From the NCBI RefSeq assembly GCF_039973015.1, contig NZ_JBDWLT010000005.1:62001-126000 (forward strand): a stretch of DNA of 64,000 nt. Direction: 5' to 3'. Each line of letters starts with the position of its first letter. Within the stretch, counting starts at the first letter, position 1. A model generated the notes under the pieces. It saw nothing but the letters and a program-made list of their open reading frames with translations, did not search any database and was not told where the DNA came from. Below, piece by piece: positions 35,447-44,078 of the stretch. Source of the DNA: Parvibaculum sp039973015 (GTDB lineage Bacteria; Pseudomonadota; Alphaproteobacteria; Parvibaculales; Parvibaculaceae). A program made the position numbers and the translations under genes.

Positions 35447-37090
35447 ATGGTTTCAACACTGACACGTAGTGAGCGGCAGGCAGCAATCGCCATCTCCGTT
35501 CTTGTCGCCATGTGCGGTCTCGCATTTGCAGCCCTCGGCCGGCACGATGTGCTGGAAATTCATGGCTTCCTGATTCTGGCCTTCGGACTTCTGTGTGCAT
35601 TTACTGTCATTCATGGCTATTACGAACCCGAGCCAGCGCCGGAAAGACTGTCGAGCTACTATGACGCACCGATCAAGGCGGGGATCGCCCTGTCAATGGC
35701 GTGGGCGGTGTTCGCCATGTTCATCGGCGTGTGGGTAGCCTCGCTACTTGCCTGGCCCGAGCTTACATTCGATGAGGCATGGGCAAGTTTCGGGCGGCTT
35801 CGCCCGGTTCACACCACAGGCATTATCTTCGGGTTCGGTGGCAACGCTCTCATCTCAACCTCTTTCCATGTGATGCAACGTACATCGCGAGCGCGCATGC
35901 CAGACCAGTTCTCGGCCTGGTTCGTTCTTATCGGCTTCAACCTCTTCTGCCTGCTCTCCGTGACCGGATATCTGATGGGCGTCACACAGTCGAAGGAATA
36001 TGCCGAGGCGGAATGGTACGCCGATATATGGCTCGTCATCGTCTGGGTGGTTTATTTCGTTCTCTACATCAGGACCATCGCCCGGCGAAAAGAGCCGCAT
36101 ATCTATGTCGCCAACTGGTATTTCCTGGCGTTCATTCTCGTCGTGGCCATTCTGCATATCGTCAACAACATTGCCGTTCCGGTCTCTCTCGGCCACGCCA
36201 AGAGCTACACCGTCTGGGCCGGCGTGCAGGATGCAATGGTGCAGTGGTGGTATGGGCACAATGCCGTCGCTTTCTTCCTGACGGCAGGATTTCTCGGCAT
36301 GCTCTATTATTACCTCCCCGTCAGGGCGCAACGGCCGATCTTTTCCTACAGGCTTTCGATCCTCAGCTTCTGGGGCATCACGTTCTTCTACATGTGGGCC
36401 GGCTCACATCACCTCCACTACACGGCTCTGCCACATTGGGTGCAGACGCTGGGAATGACGTTTTCGGTGATGCTTCTGGTTCCCTCGTGGGCATCGGCCG
36501 GCAACGCATTGCTGACCCTCAACGGAGCCTGGCATCGGGTACGCGATGACGCGACACTTCGCTTCATGATGGTAGCGGCCGTGTTCTACGGCTTGTCCAC
36601 TTTCGAGGGGTCGTTCATGGCGATCCGGCCGGTCAACTCGCTGTCGCATTATACGGACTGGACTGTCGGTCACGTTCACGCAGGTGCGCTCGGGTGGGTT
36701 GCCCTGATCACATTCGGTTCTTTTTATACGCTGGTGCCCGGGCTGTGGAAGCGCGAGCGCATGTATTCTCCGGCGCTTGTTGAAGTCCACTTCTGGCTCG
36801 CGCTGGCGGGAACCCTCGTCTACATCTTCGCTATGTGGAACTCCGGCATCATTCAGGGTCTGATGTGGCGGACGTACACGGAAGAAGGCACCCTCGCCTA
36901 TTCCTTCGTCGACTCTCTTGTCGCGATGTATCCCTACTACATTGCCCGGGCTTTTGGAGGACTTCTCTTCCTTATCGGCGCCGTCCTCGGTTCCTACAAT
37001 ATCTGGATGACGGTGCGGGTTGCGCCCTTGGCCGCAGATCGCGGGTCGGACATTCCCGATTCCAGTGCCATTGCCGTTGCGGGGGAATGA
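35447..37090 (+). CDS. ccoN: Cytochrome cbb3 oxidase catalytic subunit I
   Basis: This 547-aa haem-copper oxidase subunit reduces oxygen at the end of a high-affinity respiratory chain. About twelve hydrophobic segments are visible. Metal ligands are in place: H122 in RPVHTTG and H411 in GHVHAG for low-spin haem, H271 in WWYGHNAVAFF plus the H321/H322 pair in AGSHHLHY for CuB, and H409 as the probable high-spin haem ligand. The tyrosine cluster GMLYYYLP is typical. It starts the cco cluster behind an NsrR-like site. No convincing ribosome site precedes the ATG. Confidence 0.96.
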   Translation: MVSTLTRSERQAAIAISVLVAMCGLAFAALGRHDVLEIHGFLILAFGLLCAFTVIHGYYEPEPAPERLSSYYDAPIKAGIALSMAWAVFAMFIGVWVASLLAWPELTFDEAWASFGRLRPVHTTGIIFGFGGNALISTSFHVMQRTSRARMPDQFSAWFVLIGFNLFCLLSVTGYLMGVTQSKEYAEAEWYADIWLVIVWVVYFVLYIRTIARRKEPHIYVANWYFLAFILVVAILHIVNNIAVPVSLGHAKSYTVWAGVQDAMVQWWYGHNAVAFFLTAGFLGMLYYYLPVRAQRPIFSYRLSILSFWGITFFYMWAGSHHLHYTALPHWVQTLGMTFSVMLLVPSWASAGNALLTLNGAWHRVRDDATLRFMMVAAVFYGLSTFEGSFMAIRPVNSLSHYTDWTVGHVHAGALGWVALITFGSFYTLVPGLWKRERMYSPALVEVHFWLALAGTLVYIFAMWNSGIIQGLMWRTYTEEGTLAYSFVDSLVAMYPYYIARAFGGLLFLIGAVLGSYNIWMTVRVAPLAADRGSDIPDSSAIAVAGE

Positions 37091-37094
37091 AGCA

Positions 37095-37847
37095 ATGCCC
37101 GAACTCTTTCACCGCAAACTCGAACGCTCCACCATCGGATTCGTTCTCGCCATCATCGTCGTCGCCAGTATAGGCGGCATCGTCGAGATCGCACCGCTTT
37201 TCACCATCGACGAGACTGTCGAGGAAGCGCCCGGCATGCGGCTCTATACGCCGCTGGAGCTCGCTGGCCGCAATATCTATATCCGCGAAGGCTGTTACGC
37301 CTGCCACAGCCAGATGATCCGTACACTGCGCGACGAGGTCGAGCGGTATGGCCCCTATTCGCTCGCCGTGGAGTCGCGTTATGATCATCCGATGCTCTGG
37401 GGGTCCAAAAGAACAGGCCCGGACCTTGCCCGGATCGGGGACAAGTATTCCGATCTCTGGCATGTCGCCCATCTGACCAACCCTCGCGATGTCGTCCCGG
37501 AATCGAATATGCCGGCCTATCGCTGGCTGGCGCGGAACGAACTGGAAATCGAAGACCTTCCCCTGCACCTTGCGGCCCAGAGCGCGGTTGGCGTTCCCTA
37601 TACCGAAGACATGATCGAAAACGCCGCAGAAGATGCATACGGCCAGGCGACGCCCGATAGCGACGCCGCATCTGGTGTCGCTGAGCGTTACGGTGAGGAA
37701 ACCCAGGTTCGCACCTTCGATGGCGTCGCCACGCGCCTGACCGAGATGGACGCTCTGGTTGCCTATCTTCAAGTGCTCGGCCGTCTGACGGACGCCGCGT
37801 ATGAAAATACGGCCGCTCCCCAGAAACCGCCCGAGCCAGTCGAATGA
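37095..37847 (+). CDS. ccoO: Cytochrome cbb3 oxidase subunit II (monohaem cytochrome c)
   Basis: This 250-aa membrane-anchored cytochrome c has one N-terminal helix (about 13-33) and one haem motif CYACH (67-71), followed by the family segment YGPYSLAVESRYDHPMLWGSKRTGPDLARIG. The methionine ligand is probably in ESNMPAYRWL. It passes electrons from CcoP to CcoN. It follows ccoN by four bases. Confidence 0.95.
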   Translation: MPELFHRKLERSTIGFVLAIIVVASIGGIVEIAPLFTIDETVEEAPGMRLYTPLELAGRNIYIREGCYACHSQMIRTLRDEVERYGPYSLAVESRYDHPMLWGSKRTGPDLARIGDKYSDLWHVAHLTNPRDVVPESNMPAYRWLARNELEIEDLPLHLAAQSAVGVPYTEDMIENAAEDAYGQATPDSDAASGVAERYGEETQVRTFDGVATRLTEMDALVAYLQVLGRLTDAAYENTAAPQKPPEPVE

Positions 37848-37860
37848 AGGAGCGCGCGTG

Positions 37861-38031
37861 ATGGGTCTCGACCACGACACTCTGGTCTTCTTTTCCAAGA
37901 GCTGGGGACTGTTTTACCTGCTGGCTTTCGCAATCGGCGTCCTCGCCTACACTTTCTGGCCTTCCAACAAGAAGCGTTTCAACGAGGCCAAGAAAAGCAT
38001 TCTCGACCCGGAAGACAAGCCATGGAAGTAG
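37861..38031 (+). CDS. ccoQ: Cytochrome cbb3 oxidase small subunit CcoQ
   Basis: This 56-aa protein has a single membrane helix (FFSKSWGLFYLLAFAIGVLAYTF region) followed by a basic NKKRFNEAKKS tail and the ILDPEDKPW end typical of CcoQ, which stabilises the oxidase. ATG at 37861 is used; a GTG one codon earlier is possible. Its end overlaps ccoP by ten bases. Confidence 0.9.
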   Translation: MGLDHDTLVFFSKSWGLFYLLAFAIGVLAYTFWPSNKKRFNEAKKSILDPEDKPWK

Positions 38032-38903
38032 AAGAGCGCGATCCGGTCAGCGGCCGCAAGACGACCGGGCACGAGTGGAACGGCATCAAGGAACTGGACA
38101 CGCCAGTGCCCAAGGGCGTGTTGATCTTTCTGATCGTTACGCATGTTTTTGCCGTGCTCTGGTGGTTCCTGATGCCGAGCTGGCCGCTTGGAACCACCTA
38201 CACAAAGGGGCTTCTCGACGTCGATCAGCACAAGACGGTAGAAGAACAGCTTGTCGGTTCGGCTGCGCGGCGATCCTCCTGGATGGGCCCGATCGAGCGT
38301 TTGAGTTTCGAGCAGATTCAAGCTGACCCTGAACTCATGTCGATTGTGAAAAGCAGCGGTCATCAGCTGTTCGGAGACAATTGCGCCGCCTGCCACGGCA
38401 TCGATGGAAAAGGCCGCGCCAATTACCCCGATCTGACGGATAACGACTGGCTCTGGGGCGGAGAGGTCGAAACAATCGCCGAGACGATGCGTGTCGGAAT
38501 CAACTCCGCGCATCCCGAGAGCCGGTTTGCGCAAATGCCCTCGTTCGGCGCCGATGGAATGCTCGACCGCGAAGAAGTGAGAAGCGCTTCCGCCTACGTC
38601 TACTCGCTCAGCCATGAGGATTATTCAACCCCGGAGAATGTCGGCCGGATCGAAGCCGGGAGGGAGGTCTTCAAAGCAAACTGCGCGGTCTGCCACGGTG
38701 AGAATGCGCGAGGAAACCGGGATCTTGGCGCGCCCAATCTGACGGACCCGTACTGGGTCTATGGTGGCGACTTGCAGACGATCGTGGACTCCGTTCATGG
38801 CGGCAGGCAGGGGCACATGCCGACATGGGACGAACGGCTAACCGAGGGCAATATCAAGATCCTTGCCCTCTACGTCCACTCTCTGGGAGCGGACGAGAAA
38901 TGA
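38022..38903 (+). CDS. ccoP: Cytochrome cbb3 oxidase subunit III (dihaem cytochrome c)
   Basis: This 293-aa cytochrome has one N-terminal membrane helix (about 33-50) and two haem c motifs, CAACH (121-125) and CAVCH (221-225). The family marker HEWNGIKELDTPVPKGV precedes the helix. It is the electron entry subunit. It overlaps both ccoQ (10 bases) and the next small gene (ATGA). Confidence 0.95.
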   Translation: MEVEERDPVSGRKTTGHEWNGIKELDTPVPKGVLIFLIVTHVFAVLWWFLMPSWPLGTTYTKGLLDVDQHKTVEEQLVGSAARRSSWMGPIERLSFEQIQADPELMSIVKSSGHQLFGDNCAACHGIDGKGRANYPDLTDNDWLWGGEVETIAETMRVGINSAHPESRFAQMPSFGADGMLDREEVRSASAYVYSLSHEDYSTPENVGRIEAGREVFKANCAVCHGENARGNRDLGAPNLTDPYWVYGGDLQTIVDSVHGGRQGHMPTWDERLTEGNIKILALYVHSLGADEK

Positions 38904-39097
38904 CGAGGCGCCGCGAAAAGACCCGTCGCAGTACAGTGCTGTTTGTCTGGGTTCTCGTTCCGGCGGCGCTGCTTCTGTTCGTCGCCGCCAACGCCCACCT
39001 CGTTTACGTCGCCTATGAGTCCCGGCCCGACTGTGTTCCGCATCTGAAGGAAGCGGGCAACGAGGGAAAGTTCAGAGCTGCGAAGTCCGCTTGCTGA
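38900..39097 (+). CDS. Small single-pass membrane protein in the cco operon, function unknown
   Basis: This 65-aa protein has a basic N-terminus (TRRREKTRRS), one membrane helix (about 12-33) and a short outside tail with two cysteines, one at ESRPDCVPH and one as the final residue. The ATGA overlap with ccoP shows it belongs to the operon. I do not recognise a named family. Position and topology suggest a role in cbb3 oxidase assembly or electron or copper delivery, perhaps through the cysteine pair, but that is only a guess. Confidence 0.75.
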   Translation: MTRRREKTRRSTVLFVWVLVPAALLLFVAANAHLVYVAYESRPDCVPHLKEAGNEGKFRAAKSAC

Positions 39098-39110
39098 GGA
39101 GATTCGACCG

Positions 39111-39929
39111 ATGAACGAAGCCGACGGTTCCTATGGGCTGCTGAGCCAGACCTCCACCATCGCCGAAACGAGAAACGAGCGGTTGCAGAGGCACCTGCCC
39201 GTCTTTGCAAGCCTGCAATGGCTGCGCGCAGGCTGGCGCGACCTTGCCAACCGGCCGGCGCAGAGTCTTGCTTACGGTCTGGGGGTTTTTCTCGTCTCCG
39301 TGAGCCTTGTCTGGCTGCTCGCCTATTTCGGTCTGGATTACATTCTCTTTCCCGCACTGGCAGGATTCATGATCGTGGCTCCCGTTCTCGCCATTGGCCT
39401 TTATGAAAAAAGCCGTGCGCTCGAAGAAGGCAAAAGCATAACGCTGGGCCGCATGGTCCGGTCAAAGCCGCGTGCCGGTGCGCAGGTCTATTTTGCCGGT
39501 GTGATGCTCTGCCTGCTCATGCTTTTGTGGATGCGCGCCGCCGTTCTCATCTATGCCCTTTTCTTCGGCGTGAAGCCTTTTCCGGGTTTGGATCACATAA
39601 TCGAACTGCTCCTTACGCAGCCAATCGGATGGGCGATGCTTTTCGTCGGCACGCTCGTCGGCAGTCTCTTCGCTTCATTCGCCTTCGCAATCAGCGTCTT
39701 TTCGATTCCCATGCTGCTCGACCGTTCGACGGACGCGATGACGGCCATGGGAACGAGCATGGCGCTCGTCTGGAACAATTTCATTCCAATGGTGGTTTGG
39801 GGGCTGATCTTGGTTGCCCTCTTCGGGGTGAGTGTCGCGACCGGACTCCTTGGCCTGATCGTCATCTTTCCGTTGCTGGGACATGCCACATGGCACTCTT
39901 ATCGGGTGGTTTCCCGGCCGGAGGAATGA
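39111..39929 (+). CDS. DUF2189 family integral membrane protein
   Basis: This 272-aa protein has about six hydrophobic segments. The N-terminal LQWLRAGWRDLANRPAQSL and the following ALAGFMIVAPVLAIGLYEKSR match DUF2189, a family often found beside cytochrome oxidase genes. It follows the 65-aa gene by 13 bases and precedes ccoS by 12, so it is likely cotranscribed with ccoNOQP. Molecular function is not established. Confidence 0.85.
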   Translation: MNEADGSYGLLSQTSTIAETRNERLQRHLPVFASLQWLRAGWRDLANRPAQSLAYGLGVFLVSVSLVWLLAYFGLDYILFPALAGFMIVAPVLAIGLYEKSRALEEGKSITLGRMVRSKPRAGAQVYFAGVMLCLLMLLWMRAAVLIYALFFGVKPFPGLDHIIELLLTQPIGWAMLFVGTLVGSLFASFAFAISVFSIPMLLDRSTDAMTAMGTSMALVWNNFIPMVVWGLILVALFGVSVATGLLGLIVIFPLLGHATWHSYRVVSRPEE

Positions 39930-39941
39930 GGGGCCTTGGCC

Positions 39942-40145
39942 ATGAACATATTGATGTGGCTCGTGCCGATAGCGCTCGCAATGGGGTTCGGGGGGCTTTG
40001 CGCCTTTTTGTGGTCGATCGGAAACGATCAATATGATGATCTGGAGGGGGCAGCGGAACGCATCCTTCTCCATCAGCAGGAGGATTATCCGCTCCTGGAC
40101 AGGAGCAATCACATGTCCACGGAGGGAGATCGCGAAGATCGGTAG
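39942..40145 (+). CDS. ccoS: cbb3 oxidase maturation protein CcoS
   Basis: This 67-aa protein has one N-terminal helix (WLVPIALAMGFGGLCAFLWSI) followed by the CcoS signature GNDQYDDLEGAAERIL. CcoS is needed for cofactor insertion into CcoN. A TTG two codons upstream is an alternative start. The usual partners ccoG, ccoH and ccoI are not in this window. Confidence 0.9.
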   Translation: MNILMWLVPIALAMGFGGLCAFLWSIGNDQYDDLEGAAERILLHQQEDYPLLDRSNHMSTEGDREDR

Positions 40146-40213
40146 TGTGCGGGAAAAGTTCCGCATCTTGACGCAGGCAATACCGAAATTGCCATCAGAT
40201 TGGGAATGCTTCC

Positions 40214-40348
40214 ATGCCAGAGATCACGAAACTTAAAATCGACCCGGTTGCAGCGGTGGCGTTTTTATTCGGAGCGGCCGTTATCCTTCCCAGTCTGATC
40301 TCACTCACGCTTACCCTTTTCGCTGTCGCTCGCGCGCTTTTGGGCTGA
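40214..40348 (+). CDS. 44-aa putative single-pass membrane protein
   Basis: A short frame encodes MPEITKLKIDPVAAVAFLFG and then a long hydrophobic stretch, ending ALLG. Almost the whole chain after residue 10 could be one or two membrane helices. It lies 68 bases after ccoS on the same strand. The spacer holds a GGCAAT/ATTGCC dyad (40176-40193). The ribosome site is weak (GGGAA). Its hydrophobic, leucine-rich make-up and clean codons suggest a real small gene, but there is no family match I know. Confidence 0.5.
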   Translation: MPEITKLKIDPVAAVAFLFGAAVILPSLISLTLTLFAVARALLG

Positions 40349-40382
40349 CCCGGAACGGGCACACTCGCGAAAGCCCGTCCGC

Positions 40383-40721
40383 TCAGTCTCCTTCACCGGC
40401 GTTCGGGCTGAAATCAGCGAGCTTTCCTGGAACACCGTTCAACGCATCTGCCTCGGGCATAGGCGGCTTCTTCCGGGTGATATTGGGCCACTTGTTTGCA
40501 TATTCCGCATTGAGCTCCAGCCATTGCGGTGTAGCCGCTGCATCCGTATCCGGGAATATCGCCTCTGCAGGACATTCAGGAACGCAAACCCCGCAGTCGA
40601 TGCACTCATCGGGATGAATGACGAGCATGTTTTCGCCTTCATAGAAGCAGTCGACGGGACAGACCTCTACACAATCGGTGAACTTGCACTTGATGCAGTT
40701 ATCCGTGACCACATACGTCAT
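40383..40721 (-). CDS. fdxA: 7Fe ferredoxin FdxA ([3Fe-4S][4Fe-4S])
   Basis: This 112-aa ferredoxin opens MTYVVTDNCIKCKFTDCVEV and has the second cluster motif CIDCGVCVPECP, the classic seven-iron FdxA pattern with a C-terminal extension. It is a soluble low-potential electron carrier. I chose the ATG at 40721 over 40739 because AAGG precedes it and it matches the family N-terminus. An NsrR-like site sits 21 bases upstream, so it is probably NO- or iron-sulfur-stress responsive. Confidence 0.93.
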   Translation of the reverse strand: MTYVVTDNCIKCKFTDCVEVCPVDCFYEGENMLVIHPDECIDCGVCVPECPAEAIFPDTDAAATPQWLELNAEYANKWPNITRKKPPMPEADALNGVPGKLADFSPNAGEGD

Positions 40722-40741
40722 CGTCGATGCCTTCGCCATTA

Positions 40742-40764
40742 AAGATATACTTTACATATATCTT
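40742..40764. promoter_or_regulatory. NsrR-like operator upstream of fdxA
   Basis: A 23-bp palindrome with arms AAGATATA and TATATCTT (8 bp each, 7-base centre) lies just upstream of the fdxA start and just after the nsrR-like gene. It is the most symmetrical of the four such sites in this region. Confidence 0.65.
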
Positions 40765-40797
40765 TTTGGGCAAGAAAATCCAGCGGTTTCCATTCCC

Positions 40798-41307
40798 TCA
40801 ATCCGCCTCGCGAACACGCTCCCGATTCATGCCGCTCTTCGTTCCCGTCTTTCTAAAATCGGGACCGCGGGTCTCGTCATCGACGGGTGGCAGGCGGCGA
40901 AAGTCCCTCTTGCGAAGAGCAATGTCAGCCAGCGTGTATCGGTCCAACGTATGGACAAACGAATTCAGCGCTTCATTGAGAACGCTCGCCAGCTCACACT
41001 TCCGGGTAAGGACGCATTGATTGCCAGTCGCGAAGCATTCGACCAATGCAAAATCCGGTTCCGTTGCGCGAACCACCGCACCGAGACTGATTTTCTCGGG
41101 AGGCAGCGCAAGCATGAACCCGCCCGATCGGCCTCTTACACTTTTCAGATAGCCGGCTCTGGTCAGGATATTGACCACCTTCATCAAATGCGCTCTGGAA
41201 ATGTCATACACTTTCGCCGTCTCATCGATCGTAACAAGCCGCTCATTCTCGGCGGCCGCATACATGAGAACGCGCAAGGCATAGTCGGAAAGTGTCGTCA
41301 AACGCAT
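40798..41307 (-). CDS. nsrR: Rrf2 family iron-sulfur regulator, NsrR type
   Basis: This 169-aa protein opens MRLTTLSDYALRVLMYAA, the N-terminal helix-turn-helix of NsrR-like Rrf2 proteins, and has three cluster cysteines C91, C98 and C104 (CFATGNQCVLTRKC). NsrR binds a [4Fe-4S] cluster and releases DNA on reacting with nitric oxide. Four NsrR-like palindromes surround it, supporting this over RirA or IscR. It has an unusually long, basic tail of about 35 residues (RKRDFRRLPPV...). It is upstream of fdxA and divergent from nnrS. Confidence 0.85.
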   Translation of the reverse strand: MRLTTLSDYALRVLMYAAAENERLVTIDETAKVYDISRAHLMKVVNILTRAGYLKSVRGRSGGFMLALPPEKISLGAVVRATEPDFALVECFATGNQCVLTRKCELASVLNEALNSFVHTLDRYTLADIALRKRDFRRLPPVDDETRGPDFRKTGTKSGMNRERVREAD

Positions 41308-41331
41308 AAGTCACCCATTTCATAGACCTCC

Positions 41332-41360
41332 AGCCCGGTCCGGCCCGGCCCGGCCCGGCA
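41332..41360. repeat. Short CGGCC tandem repeat upstream of nsrR
   Basis: About four imperfect copies of a 5-base CGGCC/CCGGC unit lie 25-53 bases upstream of the nsrR start. Such runs can change length by slippage. No function is evident. Confidence 0.5.
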
Positions 41361-41435
41361 TTGTCTTGTTGTAGCGGAACGCCCTGGGCCAGCCCCTGCG
41401 ACAAACGGCATCATAGCGTTCCGACGCAGAATCTT

Positions 41436-41458
41436 ATGATATATTTTATATATATCTA
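41436..41458. promoter_or_regulatory. NsrR-like operator upstream of nnrS
   Basis: A 23-bp palindrome with inner arms GATATAT and ATATATC, 55 bases before the nnrS start and 128 bases before the divergent nsrR start. It could repress nnrS and also autoregulate nsrR. Confidence 0.6.
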
Positions 41459-41513
41459 ATAGCCGCGGGCAGAATATTGCAGCTTTCAATCAGACCGGAG
41501 CGGGAAGGTTCAG

Positions 41514-42689
41514 ATGAGGATAGACGCAGCACGAACAGAAGCATGGCCGCTCCTCAGCTACGGCTTCCGCCCGTTCTTCTTCGGCGGCGCCATATGGGCG
41601 GTCGCGGCGATGGTGCTCTGGATCGGCATGATAACGGGCAATCTCGATCTCGCTCCAGGGCTGCCTCTGGTGTCCTGGCATGTTCATGAGTTCCTGTTTG
41701 GGTATGTCGGCGCGATCGTAGCGGGCTTTCTGCTCACTGCCGTTCCCAACTGGACCGGGCGCCCTCCCTTGCGGGGCGTTCCACTCCTCGCCCTTCTGGC
41801 TCTGTGGATCGCGGGAAGATGCGCCTTCTTGTTGTCGGGATGGACTGGCTATGCAGCAGCGGCGTTTATCGACGCTCTCTTCCTTCCGGCCCTTGCCCTG
41901 CTGATCTTGCGCGAGGTTCGGGCCGCCGAAAACAAAGGCAATGTGCGGATAGGCATTCTTGTTTTCGTATTGGCTCTCGCCAATATCCTTTTCCACACTG
42001 AAATGATTGTCTACGGGCAAGCCGCGTTTGCAACGCGCGGTTCCATTTCTCTCATCATTCTCCTGATCATGCTGATCGGCGGACGTATCGTTCCAAACTT
42101 CACCAGAAACTGGCTTGCGGGAAAGGGAAGCCACCGCCTGCCTGCGCAAATGGACCGGTTTGACTATGCGGCGCTTGCGACCGGTGCCGTTGCGCTCGCA
42201 TTGTGGACTTTCCTTCCGGCGGCCCCCCTCACCTGTCTTTTTCTGCTCGCCGCCGGCGCTCTTCATACGGTGCGTCTCGGACGCTGGTCGGGCTGGCTGA
42301 CGATGCGGGAGCCTCTCGTCTTCATCCTTCATGCCGGATACGCATTCATACCCCTGGGCTTCGCACTGGTCGGGCTCTCCCTGATCTGGCCGGATGTTCT
42401 CTCCCCCTCCGTTGCCCTTCATGCATGGACGACCGGGGCAATGGGCGTGATGACGCTGGCCATCATGACGCGTGCAACCAGAGGGCACTCGGGCCGCCCC
42501 TTGACCGCTCCTCCGTCAACTCAGCTCATATATCTGTGTGTTGTTGCGGCGGTTACCTTCCGGCTGACGGAGCTTGTCTTCCCCGATGCGGCACTCACGC
42601 TTTATGCGCTTTCCGCCATCGCATGGATCGCCGCCTTCGCCGGGTTCCTGATCATCTACAGCCCGATGCTTCTCTTTTCCCGAAGCTGA
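41514..42689 (+). CDS. nnrS: NnrS family haem-copper membrane protein
   Basis: This 391-aa membrane protein has about twelve hydrophobic segments. The N-terminal LLSYGFRPFFFGGAIWAVAA and LVSWHVHEFLFGYVGAIVAGFLLTAVPNWTG are the NnrS signature, including conserved histidines and the region near MTRATRGHSGRPL. NnrS proteins help cells withstand nitric oxide and are typically under NO-responsive control. It is divergent from nsrR and convergent with gdhA. Confidence 0.93.
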   Translation: MRIDAARTEAWPLLSYGFRPFFFGGAIWAVAAMVLWIGMITGNLDLAPGLPLVSWHVHEFLFGYVGAIVAGFLLTAVPNWTGRPPLRGVPLLALLALWIAGRCAFLLSGWTGYAAAAFIDALFLPALALLILREVRAAENKGNVRIGILVFVLALANILFHTEMIVYGQAAFATRGSISLIILLIMLIGGRIVPNFTRNWLAGKGSHRLPAQMDRFDYAALATGAVALALWTFLPAAPLTCLFLLAAGALHTVRLGRWSGWLTMREPLVFILHAGYAFIPLGFALVGLSLIWPDVLSPSVALHAWTTGAMGVMTLAIMTRATRGHSGRPLTAPPSTQLIYLCVVAAVTFRLTELVFPDAALTLYALSAIAWIAAFAGFLIIYSPMLLFSRS

Positions 42690-42690
42690 C

Positions 42691-42720
42691 GTCCGGTCTC
42701 GCCTTAAAGCGAGACCGGAC
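42691..42720. terminator. Bidirectional terminator hairpin between nnrS and gdhA
   Basis: A perfect 12-bp stem GTCCGGTCTCGC/GCGAGACCGGAC with a 6-base loop starts two bases after the nnrS stop, between convergent genes. No long T-run follows on either strand, but strength and position fit a shared terminator. Confidence 0.7.
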
Positions 42721-42728
42721 ATATTCGC

Positions 42729-44078
42729 TCAGATGACGCCCAGTGCCTCCATTGCCTCGGCAACGCGCACAAAACCGGCAATATTCGCCCCGAGGACATA
42801 ATCTCCCGGCGAGCCGTACTCGTCCGCTGTCTCCGCGCAGAGATCGTGAATGCCAATCATGATTTCCGTCAGACGCTTCTCGGTCCGTTCAAACGTCCAG
42901 CTATCCCGGGACGCGTTTTGCTGCATTTCGAGCGCAGAGGTCGCAACCCCTCCCGCATTTGCGGCCTTTGCCGGACCGAACAGAACGCCAGCCTCCCTGA
43001 ACGCCGCAATGGCGTCAGGCGTGCACGGCATATTCGCGCCCTCGCCGACGGCCACAACACCATTACGGATCAAGGTTCTCGCATCTTTTCCGGTCAGTTC
43101 GTTCTGCGTGGCTGACGGCATTGCGACATCGCAGGGAACGTCCCAGACAGTTCCGCCGCCGATATAGCGAGACGCTCCCTTTCTGGTTTTGGCGTATTCG
43201 GAAACGCGCTCGCGCCTGATTTCCTTTATTTCCTTGAGCAGATCAAGATCGACACCGTCTTCGTCGATGATGAATCCGTTGGAATCGGAACAGGCCACAA
43301 CCTTTCCGCCGAGGCTGATAATCTTTTCCATTGTGTAGATCGCAACATTTCCCGACCCGGAAACGACAACCTTCTTACCCTCGAAGTCTGTGTTCCTTGT
43401 ACGGAGCATGCACTGGACGAAGACCGCCGCTCCATAGCCGGTGGCTTCCTTGCGTGCCCGGGATCCGCCGTAGATCAGCCCCTTGCCTGTCAGAACGCCC
43501 GCTTCGTAGCGGTTGGTAATGCGCTTGTACTGCCCGAACATATAGCCAACCTCGCGGGCGCCCACGCCAATATCGCCCGCTGGCACGTCGGTATATTCAC
43601 CCACATGTCTCTGAAGCTCCGTCATGAAAGACTGGCAGAAGCGCATGATCTCGCCGTCGGAGCGATCGCGGGGATTGAAGTCCGAACCGCCCTTCCCGCC
43701 GCCAATCGGCAGCCCCGTGAGTGCATTCTTGAAGGTCTGCTCGAAGCCGAGAAACTTGATGATGCCCAGATTGACCGACGGGTGAAAACGAATACCCCCC
43801 TTGTGCGGTCCCAGTGCGGAATTGAACTGAACCCGGAACCCGCGCGCGATGTGATGACGCCCCTTGTCGTCCATCCAGGGCACGCGAAATATAATCTGCC
43901 GCTCAGGTTCGCAAATCCGTTCGATCAGCGCGCTGTTCGCATAGTGGGAGTGTTTCGCCACAACGCGGCCAATGCTGCCGAGAACTTCCAGCACTGCCTG
44001 ATGGAATTCCACTTCACCGGCATTTCGGCGCAATACCTCTGCAAATATCGGTTCGATCTTTTCGTCGATTGCGGTCAT
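42729..44078 (-). CDS. gdhA: NADP-type glutamate dehydrogenase
   Basis: This 449-aa hexameric-type enzyme interconverts glutamate with 2-oxoglutarate and ammonium. Active-site segments GGIRFHPSVNLGIIKFLGFEQTFKNAL and GGGKGGSDFNPRDRSDGEIM-like sequence carry the substrate lysines, DVPAGDIGVGAREVGYM follows, and the nucleotide fold is VVVSGSGNVAIYTMEKI. Length matches the 450-aa NADP class. It is convergent with nnrS and has no NsrR-like site upstream. Confidence 0.96.
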   Translation of the reverse strand: MTAIDEKIEPIFAEVLRRNAGEVEFHQAVLEVLGSIGRVVAKHSHYANSALIERICEPERQIIFRVPWMDDKGRHHIARGFRVQFNSALGPHKGGIRFHPSVNLGIIKFLGFEQTFKNALTGLPIGGGKGGSDFNPRDRSDGEIMRFCQSFMTELQRHVGEYTDVPAGDIGVGAREVGYMFGQYKRITNRYEAGVLTGKGLIYGGSRARKEATGYGAAVFVQCMLRTRNTDFEGKKVVVSGSGNVAIYTMEKIISLGGKVVACSDSNGFIIDEDGVDLDLLKEIKEIRRERVSEYAKTRKGASRYIGGGTVWDVPCDVAMPSATQNELTGKDARTLIRNGVVAVGEGANMPCTPDAIAAFREAGVLFGPAKAANAGGVATSALEMQQNASRDSWTFERTEKRLTEIMIGIHDLCAETADEYGSPGDYVLGANIAGFVRVAEAMEALGVI

